From Geodermatophilus poikilotrophus (GTDB taxonomy: Bacteria > Actinomycetota > Actinomycetes > Mycobacteriales > Geodermatophilaceae): a DNA stretch of 64,000 bases. The DNA is taken from positions 1 to 64,000 of the forward strand of contig NZ_FOIE01000001.1 in assembly GCF_900111455.1 (NCBI RefSeq), in the 5' to 3' direction. Under the pieces are notes generated by a model that was not told the origin of the DNA, made no database searches, and saw only the letters and a list, made by a program, of their open reading frames with translations. A program made the position numbers and the translations under genes. Below are positions 15,709 through 28,951 of the stretch, piece by piece. Each line of letters starts with the position of its first letter. The stretch's first letter is position 1.

Positions 15709-17330
15709 GCTCCCGGCACGTCGTCCGGGGGGTCGCCGGCGCCGCCGCGCTGATCGCCGTCCTCACCGTGCTGGCGCGGCTCGCCGGGTTCGGCCGCACG
15801 CTGGTGTTCACCAACGCCGTGGGCGCCGGCAGCACCGGTGACACCTACCTGGCGGCCAACAACGTCCCGAACATCGTCTTCGAGGTCGTCGCCGGTGGCG
15901 CCCTGGCGAGCCTCGTGGTGCCGATGCTGGCCGGCGGCATCGCGACCGGCGACCGCGAGCAGGTGCGGCGCACCGCCTCGGCGCTGCTCGGCTGGAGCCT
16001 GCTGGTGCTCACGCCGCTGGCCGTGCTGCTGGCGCTGTGCGCGGAACCGGTCGCCCGGCTGCTGCTCGGCGCCGGGGACCCGGCCCAGGTCGAGCTCGCC
16101 GCCCGCTTCCTGGTCGTCTTCGCCCCGCAGGTCGTGCTGTACGGCATCGGCATCGTGCTCGCCGGCGTGCTGCAGGCCCACCGCCGTTTCGCCGCCCCCG
16201 CGCTGGCGCCCCTGCTGTCCAGCGTCGTCGTCGCCGGGGCGTACCTCACCTTCGCCGCGATCGGCGGGAGCCGGACGGCCGAGGGGCTGTCCACCCCCGC
16301 CGAGCTGGTCCTCTCCGTCGGGACGACGCTCGGCGTCGCCGCCCTCGCGCTCTGGCTGGTCCTCCCGGTGCGCCGGCTGGGGCTGGGCCTGCGGCCGTCG
16401 CTGCACTTCCCGGTGGGCGCCGCACCCCGGGTGCGCCGGCTGGCGGTCGCGGGCGTGCTCACCCTCGCCGGGCAGCAGCTGCTGGCCGCGGTGGCGATCC
16501 GGCTGGCCAACGCCGGCGCCCCGGACGGCACCCAGGTCGTCTACGCCGCCGGGCTCACCGTCTTCCTCGTGCCGTGGGCCGCGCTGGCGGTGCCGCTGGC
16601 GACCTCCGCCTACCCGGGCCTGGCCGAGCGGGCCGAGACCGGGGACGAGGCCGGCTTCCGCCGGGCACTGGCCCCGGTGGCCGTCCTCGTCGTCGTCGCC
16701 TCGACGGTCGCCGCGGCGGTGCTGGTGGCGGTCGCGGGGCCGATGGCGGGGGTGTTCCTCACCGGGCAGCCGGCGGACGTCGTGGGCGCGCTGCGGGACA
16801 CCGTCGTCGCCTTCGCGCCCGGGCTGCCGGGTTACGGGTTGGTGGCGGTGCTCTCCCGCGCGCTCTACGCCCGCGGGCTGTGGAAGGCGCCGACGGCGTG
16901 CGTGCTCGGCGGGTGGCTGGTGGCGGTGGCGGCCGACGTCGCCCTCGCCGCGCTGCTGCCCGCGACCGACCGCGGGGCCGCCCTCGCCGCCGGCCACAGC
17001 GCCGGGGTCACCGTCGCCGGGCTGGCGCTGCTCGCCGTCGTCGCGCGGGTCGTGGGCCCCGCCGGGCTGGCCGGGGTCGCCCGCACCGGGCTGCCCGCGC
17101 TGCTCGCCGCCGCGCTCGCCGGCGCCGCGGGGCTGGCCGTCGCCGGCGCGCTGGGCGCCGACCCGGTGCCGGGAGGCGGGCTGCTCGCGACGGTCGGCGC
17201 CGGCGTGCTCGCCTCGGCGGCCGCACTGGCCGTCGCCACGGCGGTCATGATGGGGACGGCGCGCGGCCCGCTGCTGGCCGCCGTGCGCGTTCTGCGACGA
17301 GGCGACCCCCAGGAGGTGCACGGTGGCTGA
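15705..17330 (+). CDS. MurJ-like lipid-linked glycan flippase (MATE/MOP family)
   Basis: The 541-residue membrane protein has about 13-14 predicted helices. The MurJ/MviN-type N-terminus includes AALIAVLTVLARLAGFGRTL and the NNVPNIVFEVVAGGALASLVVP segment. Basic residues sit in the first helices and GLPGYGLVAVLSRALYARG lies near helix 9. MurJ flips lipid II, and paralogues flip other undecaprenyl-linked glycans. The true peptidoglycan MurJ of actinobacteria usually lies near the origin. This copy, next to an MraY-like transferase and a glycosyltransferase, may therefore serve another envelope polymer. The ATG overlaps the upstream stop (ATGA). Confidence 0.88.
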   Translation: MSSRHVVRGVAGAAALIAVLTVLARLAGFGRTLVFTNAVGAGSTGDTYLAANNVPNIVFEVVAGGALASLVVPMLAGGIATGDREQVRRTASALLGWSLLVLTPLAVLLALCAEPVARLLLGAGDPAQVELAARFLVVFAPQVVLYGIGIVLAGVLQAHRRFAAPALAPLLSSVVVAGAYLTFAAIGGSRTAEGLSTPAELVLSVGTTLGVAALALWLVLPVRRLGLGLRPSLHFPVGAAPRVRRLAVAGVLTLAGQQLLAAVAIRLANAGAPDGTQVVYAAGLTVFLVPWAALAVPLATSAYPGLAERAETGDEAGFRRALAPVAVLVVVASTVAAAVLVAVAGPMAGVFLTGQPADVVGALRDTVVAFAPGLPGYGLVAVLSRALYARGLWKAPTACVLGGWLVAVAADVALAALLPATDRGAALAAGHSAGVTVAGLALLAVVARVVGPAGLAGVARTGLPALLAAALAGAAGLAVAGALGADPVPGGGLLATVGAGVLASAAALAVATAVMMGTARGPLLAAVRVLRRGDPQEVHGG

Positions 17331-18446
17331 GCGGCTCCCGCTGCAGGGCCGCCGGGTGGCCGAGGTCCTGGCCACCAGCACCGGTGGGGTGGGCACGCAC
17401 GTGCGGGCGGTGCTGCCCGCCCTGGTCGCGGCCGGCGCCGACGTCCGGGTGTGCGGGCCGGCGGCCACCGAGCAGCTGTTCGGCTTCACCGCCGCGGGTG
17501 CCGCCTTCGCGCCCGTCGGGATCTCCGCCGGCCTGTCGCCCGGAGCCGACGCCCGCGCCGTCGCCGCGCTGCGCCGGGCCACCGCCGCCGCGGACCTGGT
17601 GCACGCCCACGGCCTGCGCGCCGGCCTGGTCGCCGCGGCAGCCCGCCGGCTGGGCGACCGCAGCCGGCCCCTGGTGCTCACGCTGCACAACGCCCTGCCC
17701 GAGGGCGGGGGCGCGCTGCGCCGGGTGCTGCGGCTGGCCGAGCGGGCCACGATCCGCGGTGCCGACGTCGTCCTCGCCGCCTCCGGTGACCTCGCCGAGA
17801 ACGCCTGGCGGCAGGGTGCGCGGGACGTGCGGGTCGCCCCCGTCTCCGCGCCGCCGCTGCCCGCCGCGGCCCGGACGGCCGCCGAGGTGCGCGCCGAGCT
17901 CGGCCTGGCCGACGGCCGGCCGCTGGTCGTCGCCGTCGGGCGGCTGCACCCGCAGAAGGGCTACGACGTCCTGCTCGACGCCGCCGCCCGGTGGGCCGGC
18001 AGCTCGCCGCCCCCGCTGGTGGCGGTCGCCGGCGACGGCCCGCTGCAGGACGAGCTCGCCGCCCGGATCGCCGCCGAACGGCTGCCCGTGGTGCTGCTCG
18101 GCCGGCGCAGCGACGTCGCCGACCTGCTGGCCGCCGCGGACCTCGCCGTGCTGCCCTCGCGCTGGGAGGCCCGCTCGCTGACCGCGCAGGAGGCGCTGCG
18201 CACCGGCACCCCGCTGGTCGCCACCCGCACCGGCGGGCTGCCCGAGCTGCTCGGGGACGGCGCGCTGCTGGTGCCCGTGGGCGACCCCGCTGCGCTGGCC
18301 GACGCGGTGACCGGGCTGCTGGCCGATCCCGCGCGCGCCCGGCGGCTGGCGGAGGCCGGCAGCCGGCAGGCGGCGACCTGGCCGGACGAGGCCGCCACCG
18401 CCCGTCAGCTGGTCGCCCTCTACCGCGAGCTGCTCGGCGCCCCGCG

Positions 18447-18450
<4 letters not shown>
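17323..18450 (+). CDS. GT4 family glycosyltransferase
   Basis: This 375-residue GT-B enzyme has an N-terminal acceptor domain with the early glycine motif STGGVGTHVRAVLPALVAAG. The nucleotide-sugar domain has VVAVGRLHPQKGYDVLLDAA, VAVAGDGPLQDELAARI and PSRWEARSLTAQEALRTGTPLVATRTGGLPEL. The last is the E-x7-E donor motif region of GT4. It likely adds a sugar to the lipid-linked intermediate made by the upstream transferase and moved by the flippase. The GTG at 17323 overlaps the flippase gene by 8 bases with AGGAGG upstream. The stop overlaps the next start. Confidence 0.9.
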
Positions 18451-22562
<4,112 letters not shown>

Positions 22563-22563
<1 letters not shown>

Positions 22564-22604
22564 TGGACCGCGGGGCTCCTGGGACCCAGGAGGTGGGGAC
22601 CTGA
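22563..22604 (+). CDS. possible 13-codon minigene between pyrG and the NUDIX gene
   Basis: The pyrG stop is TGATGG, and the ATG opens a 13-residue frame (MDRGAPGTQEVGT). That frame ends in a second TGATGG that starts the NUDIX gene. Both junctions are preceded by GGTGGGGA(T/C)CTGATGG, a direct repeat 41 bases apart. The repeat duplicates ribosome-binding site, stop and start. It may be only the scar of a small duplication. Confidence 0.3.
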
Positions 22605-23203
22605 TGGTGGAGCCGGCGCGGCCGGGGGAGTACGAGGTCCTCGGCAGCGAGACCGTGCACGAGGGCCGGATCATCACGCTGGTCAAGGAGACCGTCGCCA
22701 TGCCCGGCGGCGGGGACAGCGTGCGGGAGATGATCCGGCACATCGGCGCCGTCTGCGTGGCCGCGGTGGACGACGAGGGGCGGATCGTGATGGTCCGCCA
22801 GTACCGCCACCCGGTCCGCGGCTACCTGTGGGAGCTGCCCGCGGGCCTGCGCGACGCCGACGGCGAGGCCCCGCTGGCCACCGCGAAGCGCGAGCTCGCC
22901 GAGGAGGCGGGCCTCGCCGCCGAACGCTGGGCCCTGCTGGCGAACAACCTCAGCACGCCGGGCTTCTGCACAGAGCAGATCCTGATCTACCTCGCGGAGG
23001 GGCTGTCGGCCGTCGACCGGCCGGAGGGCTTCGTCGTCGAGCACGAGGAGCTGGACATGACCGTCGAGCGGGTGCCGCTGGACGAGGCGGTGCAGCGGGT
23101 CTTCTCCGGGGGGATCCGCAACTCCTCGGCGGTCATCGGCGTCCTGGCCGCGGCCCAGGTCCGCGCGACCGCGCCGCAGCTGCGCCCCGCCGACGCCACG
23201 TAG
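22604..23203 (+). CDS. NUDIX hydrolase, ADP-ribose pyrophosphatase-like
   Basis: The 199-residue protein has the NUDIX box G-x5-GE-x7-RELAEEAGL at about residues 84-106. The preceding RQYRHPVRGYLWELPAGL strand-loop is the usual signature of ADP-ribose pyrophosphatases. LSTPGFCTEQILIYLAEGL follows. The expected reaction is hydrolysis of ADP-ribose or similar nucleoside diphosphate sugars. The homologue Rv1700 also follows pyrG. The ATG at 22604 has AGGTGGGG upstream and is coupled to the minigene stop. Confidence 0.92.
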   Translation: MVEPARPGEYEVLGSETVHEGRIITLVKETVAMPGGGDSVREMIRHIGAVCVAAVDDEGRIVMVRQYRHPVRGYLWELPAGLRDADGEAPLATAKRELAEEAGLAAERWALLANNLSTPGFCTEQILIYLAEGLSAVDRPEGFVVEHEELDMTVERVPLDEAVQRVFSGGIRNSSAVIGVLAAAQVRATAPQLRPADAT

Positions 23204-23204
23204 A

Positions 23205-23265
23205 GAGGGCCTCCTTGCCCCCCGCCACTCGCAGGCTCGCGGCGGGACCCTGCAAGGAGGCCGTC
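23205..23265. repeat. dispersed palindromic repeat / terminator-like hairpin (copy C)
   Basis: GGCCTCCTTGC (23208-23218) and GCAAGGAGGCC (23253-23263) form a perfect 11-bp stem enclosing CGCCACTCGCAGGCTCGCGGCG. The reverse complement aligns across about 58 bases with copy B at 15188-15246. It lies between the convergent NUDIX and secreted-protein genes, so it may double as a bidirectional terminator. Confidence 0.85.
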
Positions 23266-23914
23266 AGCCGATGACGACGGCGGACGAGGTGCCCACCTGC
23301 ACCCAGCGCAGCACGCCGAAGGAGTCGGGCACCTCTTCCTCCAGCCAGAACACGTAGGGGACGCCGGAGGTCAGGCCGGCGAAGGCCACCGTGACCGGCA
23401 CGCAGTCCGCGGGCTGGGCGGCGATCCGGACCGGCGGGTCGGGCTGCAGGCCGCTGACCAGCCGCTGGCTGACCGCCTGCACCCGGTACCGCTGCACCTC
23501 GGCGGAGCCGTCGGCCTGCCAGCTCACCGTGGCCGAGGCGACACCGGGCACCACGCCCGGGAGGATCTGCCGCGGATTGGCGTAGCCGCCGCACGCCGAC
23601 GGCGGCGGGTCGGTGTCGGGCATGACGCCGTGGGGGACGCCGGGCCGCACCCGGACCTCGATCGGCTGCGGGCGCGGGATGGCCACGGCGCTCACCGGGG
23701 GGACGGCGGCCGGTGCGGCGGGTGCCGGGGCGACGACGCGCACCGGGCCGGGCAGCGCGGCCGCCGGTGCGGGGACCGCGGGCAGCGGCGTGCGGGACGC
23801 GGTGACCGTCGCGGCGACCTCGGTGACCGGGCCGCTGAGCGCGATCAGCCCGACCGCCGCCACCGCGGCGACCGTCCCGGTCCCGCGTCCCCGCCGTCGT
23901 GCCCGCCGTGCCAC
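23264..23914 (-). CDS. secreted or membrane-anchored protein with a fibronectin-III-like domain
   Basis: This 216-residue protein has a basic N-terminus ([13 protein letters not shown]) and then a hydrophobic segment (VAAVAAVGLIALSG). An Ala/Pro-rich linker covers about 35-85. The C-terminal domain has beta-strand spacing like fibronectin III (ATVSWQADGSAEVQRYRVQAV, VPVTVAFAGLTSGVPYVFWLEEE). A possible disulfide pair comes from Cys109 and Cys170. No specific family is recognised. The GTG at 23914 has GGAGGTACTGA upstream. It lies head-to-head or tail-to-tail with unrelated genes. Confidence 0.7.
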   Translation of the reverse strand: MARRARRRGRGTGTVAAVAAVGLIALSGPVTEVAATVTASRTPLPAVPAPAAALPGPVRVVAPAPAAPAAVPPVSAVAIPRPQPIEVRVRPGVPHGVMPDTDPPPSACGGYANPRQILPGVVPGVASATVSWQADGSAEVQRYRVQAVSQRLVSGLQPDPPVRIAAQPADCVPVTVAFAGLTSGVPYVFWLEEEVPDSFGVLRWVQVGTSSAVVIG

Positions 23915-23958
23915 TCAGTACCTCCCGGTGTCCTCCCCGTCATCGGCAGTCACAGCGG

Positions 23959-24591
23959 TCACCTCAACCCCAACCGGCGCTCGTCCCGCCCGAGCGTGTC
24001 CGCGGGCAGCCCCAGGCGGGCGAGCTCGACGGCGGCCAGCGCGCGGGTCGCGGTCGGATCGCCGGCCCGCCACGCCTCCGCGGTGCCCGGTGGCAGGGCC
24101 GCGAGCCGGGTCAGCGGCGCGGTGGCGAGCGCCCGGGCCGCGAGCAGCGCGGGGTCGGCGGTGGCCAGCCGCCGGGCCACGCCGGCGTCCCGCACCCAGC
24201 CCAGCCGCCACGGCAGCCAGCGCAGCAGCAGCCAGCCCACCGGCAGGACGACGAGGACGACGGCGAGCACCGTGGCCAGCGTGCCGACGGCGTCCTGCGC
24301 GGCCTGCCCCGCGCCGCCGACCGACCCGCCGGCCGAGCCCAGGGCCTCGAACGGTGCGGCCAGCTCGTCGCCGACCACGGGGACGTCCGCGGCGGCCTGC
24401 GCGGCCGAGGACATGCTGCCGGCGACCGATGCGCCGAGGTCCTCGACGGCCCGGCCCGGCCCGGCCAGGGCGAGGACCGCGCCGTGCACCGTCCGGGCGA
24501 CCACCACCCACAGCACCAGCCAGGCCAGCAGCCCGACGTCGGCGGCGAGCTGGCGGCCGCGCAGTGCGGGGGACGGGGCGTACAGGGGCAC
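23959..24591 (-). CDS. two-helix membrane protein of unknown function
   Basis: The 210-residue protein has one transmembrane helix near residues 15-35 (DVGLLAWLVLWVVVARTVHG). A soluble Ala/Gly-rich segment of about 85 residues follows. The second helix is LATVLAVVLVVLPVGWLLL, and the cytoplasmic tail is helical and Arg/Ala-rich. The layout resembles uncharacterised actinobacterial membrane proteins. The GTG at 24591 has AGGAGGA seven bases upstream. It is divergent from the GlcG-like gene. Confidence 0.75.
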   Translation of the reverse strand: MPLYAPSPALRGRQLAADVGLLAWLVLWVVVARTVHGAVLALAGPGRAVEDLGASVAGSMSSAAQAAADVPVVGDELAAPFEALGSAGGSVGGAGQAAQDAVGTLATVLAVVLVVLPVGWLLLRWLPWRLGWVRDAGVARRLATADPALLAARALATAPLTRLAALPPGTAEAWRAGDPTATRALAAVELARLGLPADTLGRDERRLGLR

Positions 24592-24687
24592 GGGCACTCC
24601 TCCTGTGGGACGACGGACCCGCCCACCTTCCGCCCCGGCCGCCGTCTCCGCAGGCGGAGACCCCGGGGGCGCTGGCAGGCTGACCGG

Positions 24688-25107
24688 GTGCTGACCTCCG
24701 ACCAGGCCCTGGCCCTCCTCTCCGCCGCCCGGGAGGAGTGCGCCCGGGTCGGCGTGCCCATGTCCTTCGCCGTGATGGACGCGGCGGGCCACCTCGTGGG
24801 CCTGCTGCGCACCGACGGCGCGCCGTGGATCTCCACCGACGTCGCCCAGGGCAAGGCCTGGACCGCGGCGGCCTACGGCATGCCCAGCGCGGGGCAGAAG
24901 ACCAAGATGGACAGCCTGCCGAACTTCTCCACCGCGCTCACCGCGATGACCGCAGGCCGCTTCACGCCGCAGCCGGGCGCCGTCCCGGTCTTCGCCGACG
25001 GGCAGCTGGTCGGGGCGCTCGGCGCCAGCGGGGGCACCGGGCAGCAGGACGAGGACGTCTGCAGCGCCGCCGTCACCGCCTGCGGCTACGCCACCACTGC
25101 CGGGTGA
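24688..25107 (+). CDS. GlcG/HbpS-like haem-binding family protein
   Basis: The 139-residue protein has the GlcG/HbpS fold sequence. LTSDQALALLSAAREECARVGVPMSFAVMDAAG is followed by HLVGLLRTDGAPW, a KAWTAAAYGMPS helix and GAVPVFADGQLVGALGASGGTGQQDEDV. This family includes the glycolate-operon protein GlcG and the redox/haem sensor HbpS of Streptomyces. The exact ligand here is unknown. It is monocistronic, starts at a GTG, and is followed by a gap before ald. Confidence 0.85.
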   Translation: MLTSDQALALLSAAREECARVGVPMSFAVMDAAGHLVGLLRTDGAPWISTDVAQGKAWTAAAYGMPSAGQKTKMDSLPNFSTALTAMTAGRFTPQPGAVPVFADGQLVGALGASGGTGQQDEDVCSAAVTACGYATTAG

Positions 25108-25228
25108 TCCCCAGGGCGCTCCGCCCTGCCTACACTCCGCGCGAGGCGCGCCCCGACCGGGTGGGCCCACGACGCGGTGCGGCGCCCGTCACCCTCGGGA
25201 CGTCCCACCGGGACCAGGAGTGCGGACG

Positions 25229-26344
25229 ATGCGGGTCGGGGTTCCCCGAGAGGTCAAGAACCGGGAGTACCGGGTGGCGCTCACCCCTGCCGGGGTGACC
25301 GAGCTGGTGCGGGCCGGGCACGCGGTGCTCGTCGAGCGGGGCGCGGGGGAGGGCTCCTCCATCCCGGACGGCGACTACACCGCCGCCGGGGCGACCACCT
25401 TGGCCGACGCCGACGACGTGTGGGCCGACGCCGACCTGCTGCTCAAGGTCAAGGAGCCGGTCGCCGAGGAGTACTCCCGGCTCCGCGCCGGGCAGACGCT
25501 GTTCACCTACCTGCACCTGGCGGCGTCCAAGGAGTGCACCGACGCGCTGGTCACCTCCGGCACCACCGCGATCGCCTACGAGACGGTGCAGACCGCCGGC
25601 GGCGCGCTGCCGCTGCTCGCCCCGATGTCGGAGGTCGCCGGCCGGATGGCGCCCCAGGTCGGCGCGCACAGCCTGGAGCGCGCGCACGGCGGCCGGGGTG
25701 TGCTGCTCGGTGGCGTCTCCGGCGTCTACGCGGCCAAGGTCGTCGTCATCGGCGCCGGCGTCTCCGGCATGAACGCCGCCGCGATCGCCCTGGGCATGCA
25801 GGCGGAGGTCGTCGTCCTCGACCGGGACATCGACAGGCTGCGCGCCGCCGACCGCATCTACCAAGGGCACCTGCAGACGGTCGCCTCCAACGCCTACGAG
25901 GTGGAGCGGGCCGTCCTCGACGCCGACCTGGTGATCGGTGCGGTGCTGGTGCCGGGTGCCAAGGCGCCGACGCTGGTCAGCAACGAGCTGGTGTCGCGGA
26001 TGAAGCCGGGCTCGGTGCTCGTCGACATCGCCGTCGACCAGGGTGGCTGCTTCGAGGACACCCGCCCCACCACGCACGACGAGCCGACCTTCCGGGTGCA
26101 CGACTCGGTCTTCTACTGCGTGGCCAACATGCCCGGCGCGGTGCCCAACACCTCGACGCACGCGCTGACCAACGTGACGCTGCCCTACGTCATGGCGCTG
26201 GCCAACGAGGGCACCGCGGCCGCCGTGCACGCCGACCCGGCGCTGGCCCACGGGGTCAACGTGGTCGCCGGGCAGGTGGTGCTGCCCGAGGTCGCCGAGG
26301 CGCACGGGATGACCGCCGTCCCCCTGGCGGAGGTGCTCCCCTGA
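25229..26344 (+). CDS. ald: alanine dehydrogenase
   Basis: The 371-residue enzyme interconverts L-alanine and pyruvate + NH3 with NAD. The length equals the family norm. [20 protein letters not shown] opens the protein. Catalytic Lys75 lies in LLKVKEP and His96 in [11 protein letters not shown]. The Rossmann motif is [13 protein letters not shown] with acidic Asp in [28 protein letters not shown] closes the nucleotide-binding half. The ATG at 25229 has CCAGGAG at good spacing; the GTG three codons earlier is less likely. Confidence 0.95.
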   Translation: MRVGVPREVKNREYRVALTPAGVTELVRAGHAVLVERGAGEGSSIPDGDYTAAGATTLADADDVWADADLLLKVKEPVAEEYSRLRAGQTLFTYLHLAASKECTDALVTSGTTAIAYETVQTAGGALPLLAPMSEVAGRMAPQVGAHSLERAHGGRGVLLGGVSGVYAAKVVVIGAGVSGMNAAAIALGMQAEVVVLDRDIDRLRAADRIYQGHLQTVASNAYEVERAVLDADLVIGAVLVPGAKAPTLVSNELVSRMKPGSVLVDIAVDQGGCFEDTRPTTHDEPTFRVHDSVFYCVANMPGAVPNTSTHALTNVTLPYVMALANEGTAAAVHADPALAHGVNVVAGQVVLPEVAEAHGMTAVPLAEVLP

Positions 26345-26373
26345 GCGCGCCCACCACCTCCGCCGTCGACCGG

Positions 26374-27288
26374 GTGGTCACCGGGTACCTCGACCACCTC
26401 ACCGTGGAGCGCGGCCTGGCCGCCAACACGATCTCCTCCTACCGCCGCGACCTGCGCCGCTACACCGAGTTCCTCGACGCCGCCGGCGTGCGCGGGCTGG
26501 GCGAGGTGGCCGAGTCCGACGTCGCCGGGTTCCTCGCCGCGCTGCGGCAGGGGGACGACGACCACCCGCCGCTGTCGGCCACCTCGGCGGCGCGCGCGGT
26601 GGTCGCCGTCCGGGGGCTGCACCGCTTCGCGCTGCTCGACGGACTGGTGCCCGACGACGTCGCCCACGAGGTGCGCCCGCCGTCCCCGGCGCGGCGGCTG
26701 CCCAAGGCCATCCCGGTGGAGTCGGTGGTCGCCCTCATCGAGGCCGCCGGCGCGCCGGAGGGGCCGCGGGGGCTGCGCGACCGGGCGCTGCTGGAGCTGC
26801 TGTACGGCACCGGGGCGCGCATCTCCGAGGCGGTCGGGCTGGCCGTCGACGACCTCGACCGCGGCCAGTCGGTGGTGCGGCTGGCCGGCAAGGGCGGCAA
26901 GCAGCGGATCGTGCCGGTCGGGTCCTACGCGCTGCGGGCGGTGGAGGACTACCTGGTGCGCGCCCGCCCGGCGCTGGCCGCGGCGGGCCGGGGCGGGGTG
27001 CGCGGAGGCGCGCTGTTCCTGAACGCCCGCGGCGGGCCGCTGTCGCGGCAGAGCGCCTGGGCCATCCTGCGGACGGCGGCCGAGCGGGCGGGATCGACCG
27101 CGGACGTCTCGCCGCACACGCTGCGGCACTCCTTCGCCACCCACCTGCTCGACGGCGGCGCCGACGTCCGCGTCGTCCAGGAACTGCTCGGTCACGCGTC
27201 GGTGACCACCACGCAGGTCTACACGCTCGTCACGGTCGACCGGCTCCGCGAGGTGTACGCCAGCAGCCACCCGCGTGCGCTGACCTGA
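26374..27288 (+). CDS. xerD: tyrosine recombinase XerD
   Basis: This site-specific recombinase of 304 or more residues resolves chromosome dimers at dif with XerC. The N-terminal SAM-like domain is [27 protein letters not shown]. Catalytic residues are Arg in GTGARISE, Lys in [26 protein letters not shown] (His-Arg), the [11 protein letters not shown] histidine and the final Tyr. A GTG at 26374 leaves only three residues before the first domain. A CTG at 26341 overlaps the ald stop, has GGAGG seven bases upstream, and would add 11 residues closer to other actinobacterial XerD lengths. Confidence 0.93.
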   Translation: MVTGYLDHLTVERGLAANTISSYRRDLRRYTEFLDAAGVRGLGEVAESDVAGFLAALRQGDDDHPPLSATSAARAVVAVRGLHRFALLDGLVPDDVAHEVRPPSPARRLPKAIPVESVVALIEAAGAPEGPRGLRDRALLELLYGTGARISEAVGLAVDDLDRGQSVVRLAGKGGKQRIVPVGSYALRAVEDYLVRARPALAAAGRGGVRGGALFLNARGGPLSRQSAWAILRTAAERAGSTADVSPHTLRHSFATHLLDGGADVRVVQELLGHASVTTTQVYTLVTVDRLREVYASSHPRALT

Positions 27289-27502
27289 CAGCTCCTCGGC
27301 GAGCGCCTCGGCGTCTTCTGCCAGGCGTTTCGCCTGCATGTGACGTCTGTGTTGTCACGGGTCGCCAAGTCGACACGACATGCGGCGTGCCTCCTGGGTG
27401 AACCGTGGTGACCTCCTTACCGTCGGTGCATCCCGCGCGGCAGAACGACTGACCGCTCCCGGTGCGAACCGGAACGGGCACGAGGTGGAGGACACGACAG
27501 CG

Positions 27503-28411
27503 ATGGCGATCCGAGGGGACGCGGCCGGTCAGGCCTTCGCGCTCCCGACCGACCCCGAGCCCGAGATGGGCGCGGCCGCGCCGCGGCTGGACCCGGCCCG
27601 TGCGCGCATGCGCCGGCTGCCCGACCCCAAGCCCCTGACGCAGCACGGCCCCGCGCGGATCATCGCGATGTGCAACCAGAAGGGTGGCGTCGGCAAGACG
27701 ACGTCGACGATCAACCTGGGTGCCGCGCTGGTGGAGTACGGCCGCAAGGTGCTGCTCATCGACCTCGACCCGCAGGGTGCGCTGTCGGTGGGCCTCGGCG
27801 TCCCGGCGCAGAACCTCGACCGGACCATCTACAACGCCCTCATGGAGCGGCGGACCTCGCTGAAGGACGTGCGGGTGTCCACCGACATCCCCGGCCTGGA
27901 CCTGGTCCCGAGCAACATCGACCTGTCCGCCGCCGAGGTGCAGCTGGTCAGCGAGGTGGCGCGTGAGCAGACGCTGCTGCGGGTGCTCGCCGACGTCCGG
28001 GACGAGTACGACTACATCCTCATCGACTGTCAGCCCTCGCTGGGCCTGCTGACGGTCAACGCGCTGACCGCCGCGCAGGGCGTCGTCATCCCGCTGGAGT
28101 GCGAGTTCTTCTCGCTGCGCGGCGTCGCCCTGCTCGTCGACACCATCGAGAAGGTCAAGGAGCGGCTCAACCCCGAGCTGGAGATCTCCGGGATCCTCGC
28201 CACGATGTACGACGCGCGCACCGTGCACTGCCGCGAGGTGTTCAGCCGGGTGGTCGAGGCCTTCGGCGACACCGTGTTCCAGACCGTCATCCAGCGGACC
28301 GTGCGCTTCCCGGAGACCACGGTCGCCGGTCAGCCGATCACCACGTGGGCGCCGTCGTCCTCGGGCGCGTCGGCCTACCGCGACCTGGCCAAGGAGGTCC
28401 TGGCGCTGTGA
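27503..28411 (+). CDS. ParA/Soj-family ATPase
   Basis: The 302-residue ATPase has a 50-residue disordered leader. The deviant Walker A motif KGGVGKTT is at 60-67, followed by LLIDLDPQGALSVGLG and YDYILIDCQPSLGLLTVNAL. QTVIQRTVRFPETTVAGQPITTWAPSS is at the C-terminus. It corresponds to Rv1708, a second ParA distinct from the origin-proximal parAB. The ATG at 27503 is preferred because the region upstream is not conserved-looking. The 214-base gap after xerD probably holds the promoter; TTGTCA at about 27352 is a possible -35. It is coupled to the next gene by a GTGA overlap. Confidence 0.92.
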   Translation: MAIRGDAAGQAFALPTDPEPEMGAAAPRLDPARARMRRLPDPKPLTQHGPARIIAMCNQKGGVGKTTSTINLGAALVEYGRKVLLIDLDPQGALSVGLGVPAQNLDRTIYNALMERRTSLKDVRVSTDIPGLDLVPSNIDLSAAEVQLVSEVAREQTLLRVLADVRDEYDYILIDCQPSLGLLTVNALTAAQGVVIPLECEFFSLRGVALLVDTIEKVKERLNPELEISGILATMYDARTVHCREVFSRVVEAFGDTVFQTVIQRTVRFPETTVAGQPITTWAPSSSGASAYRDLAKEVLAL

Positions 28412-28890
28412 CCCGGCGACCCGTCCTCCCCGGTGCGGCGGAGCTGTTCCGCCGCACCGACGCCGCCCCGGCGCCGGAGGTCACCGAGCTGCCCAGCATC
28501 AGCGCCACGGTGAGCTCGCCGGCGCTGCGCGGCGGGCCGGCCCGCCGGGGCGACGGCGAGACCACCGCGCCGCTCACCCTGGTGCCCGGCGGTGCGGACG
28601 ACGCCGACCCGCTGGCCTCCTTCCGCCAGCCCGCCCCGGCCGTGGCGCCGGTCCGGCCCACCCGCGGCCGGGCGCAGCGCACCGAGCGGACCAAGCACGA
28701 CGAGAAGATCACCGTCTACATCTCCGCCGAGGAGCTGCTGGCGCTGGAGAGCGCGCGGCTCACGCTGCGCGGCCAGTACGGCGTCGCCGCCGACCGCGGG
28801 CGCATCGTCCGCGAGGCGATCAACGTGCTGCTCGCCGACCTGGCCGAGCGCGGCGAGGAGTCGGTCCTGGTGCAGCGCCTGAAGAAGTAG
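28408..28890 (+). CDS. ribbon-helix-helix-like partner protein of the ParA ATPase
   Basis: The 160-residue protein has a disordered, Pro/Ala-rich first two thirds. The C-terminal 55-residue segment DEKITVYISAEELLALESAR...GRIVREAINVLLADLAERG has the strand-helix-helix layout of RHH (CopG/ParG-like) DNA-binding proteins. It is translationally coupled to the ParA-like gene and may be its DNA-binding partner in place of ParB. This assignment is inference from fold pattern and position. scpA follows after a 61-base gap. Confidence 0.8.
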   Translation: MTRRPVLPGAAELFRRTDAAPAPEVTELPSISATVSSPALRGGPARRGDGETTAPLTLVPGGADDADPLASFRQPAPAVAPVRPTRGRAQRTERTKHDEKITVYISAEELLALESARLTLRGQYGVAADRGRIVREAINVLLADLAERGEESVLVQRLKK

Positions 28891-28951
28891 CGGGTTTCCC
28901 CCCGGCGCCGCGATGACCGCGACCGTCGGTGACCGCTCCTAAGCTGAGGGT

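Noticed and set aside
14982..17750. A 922-residue minus-strand open frame opposite the flippase and glycosyltransferase genes
   Set aside because: No domain, His/Gly/Gln-rich shadow composition, and the plus-strand genes are clear.
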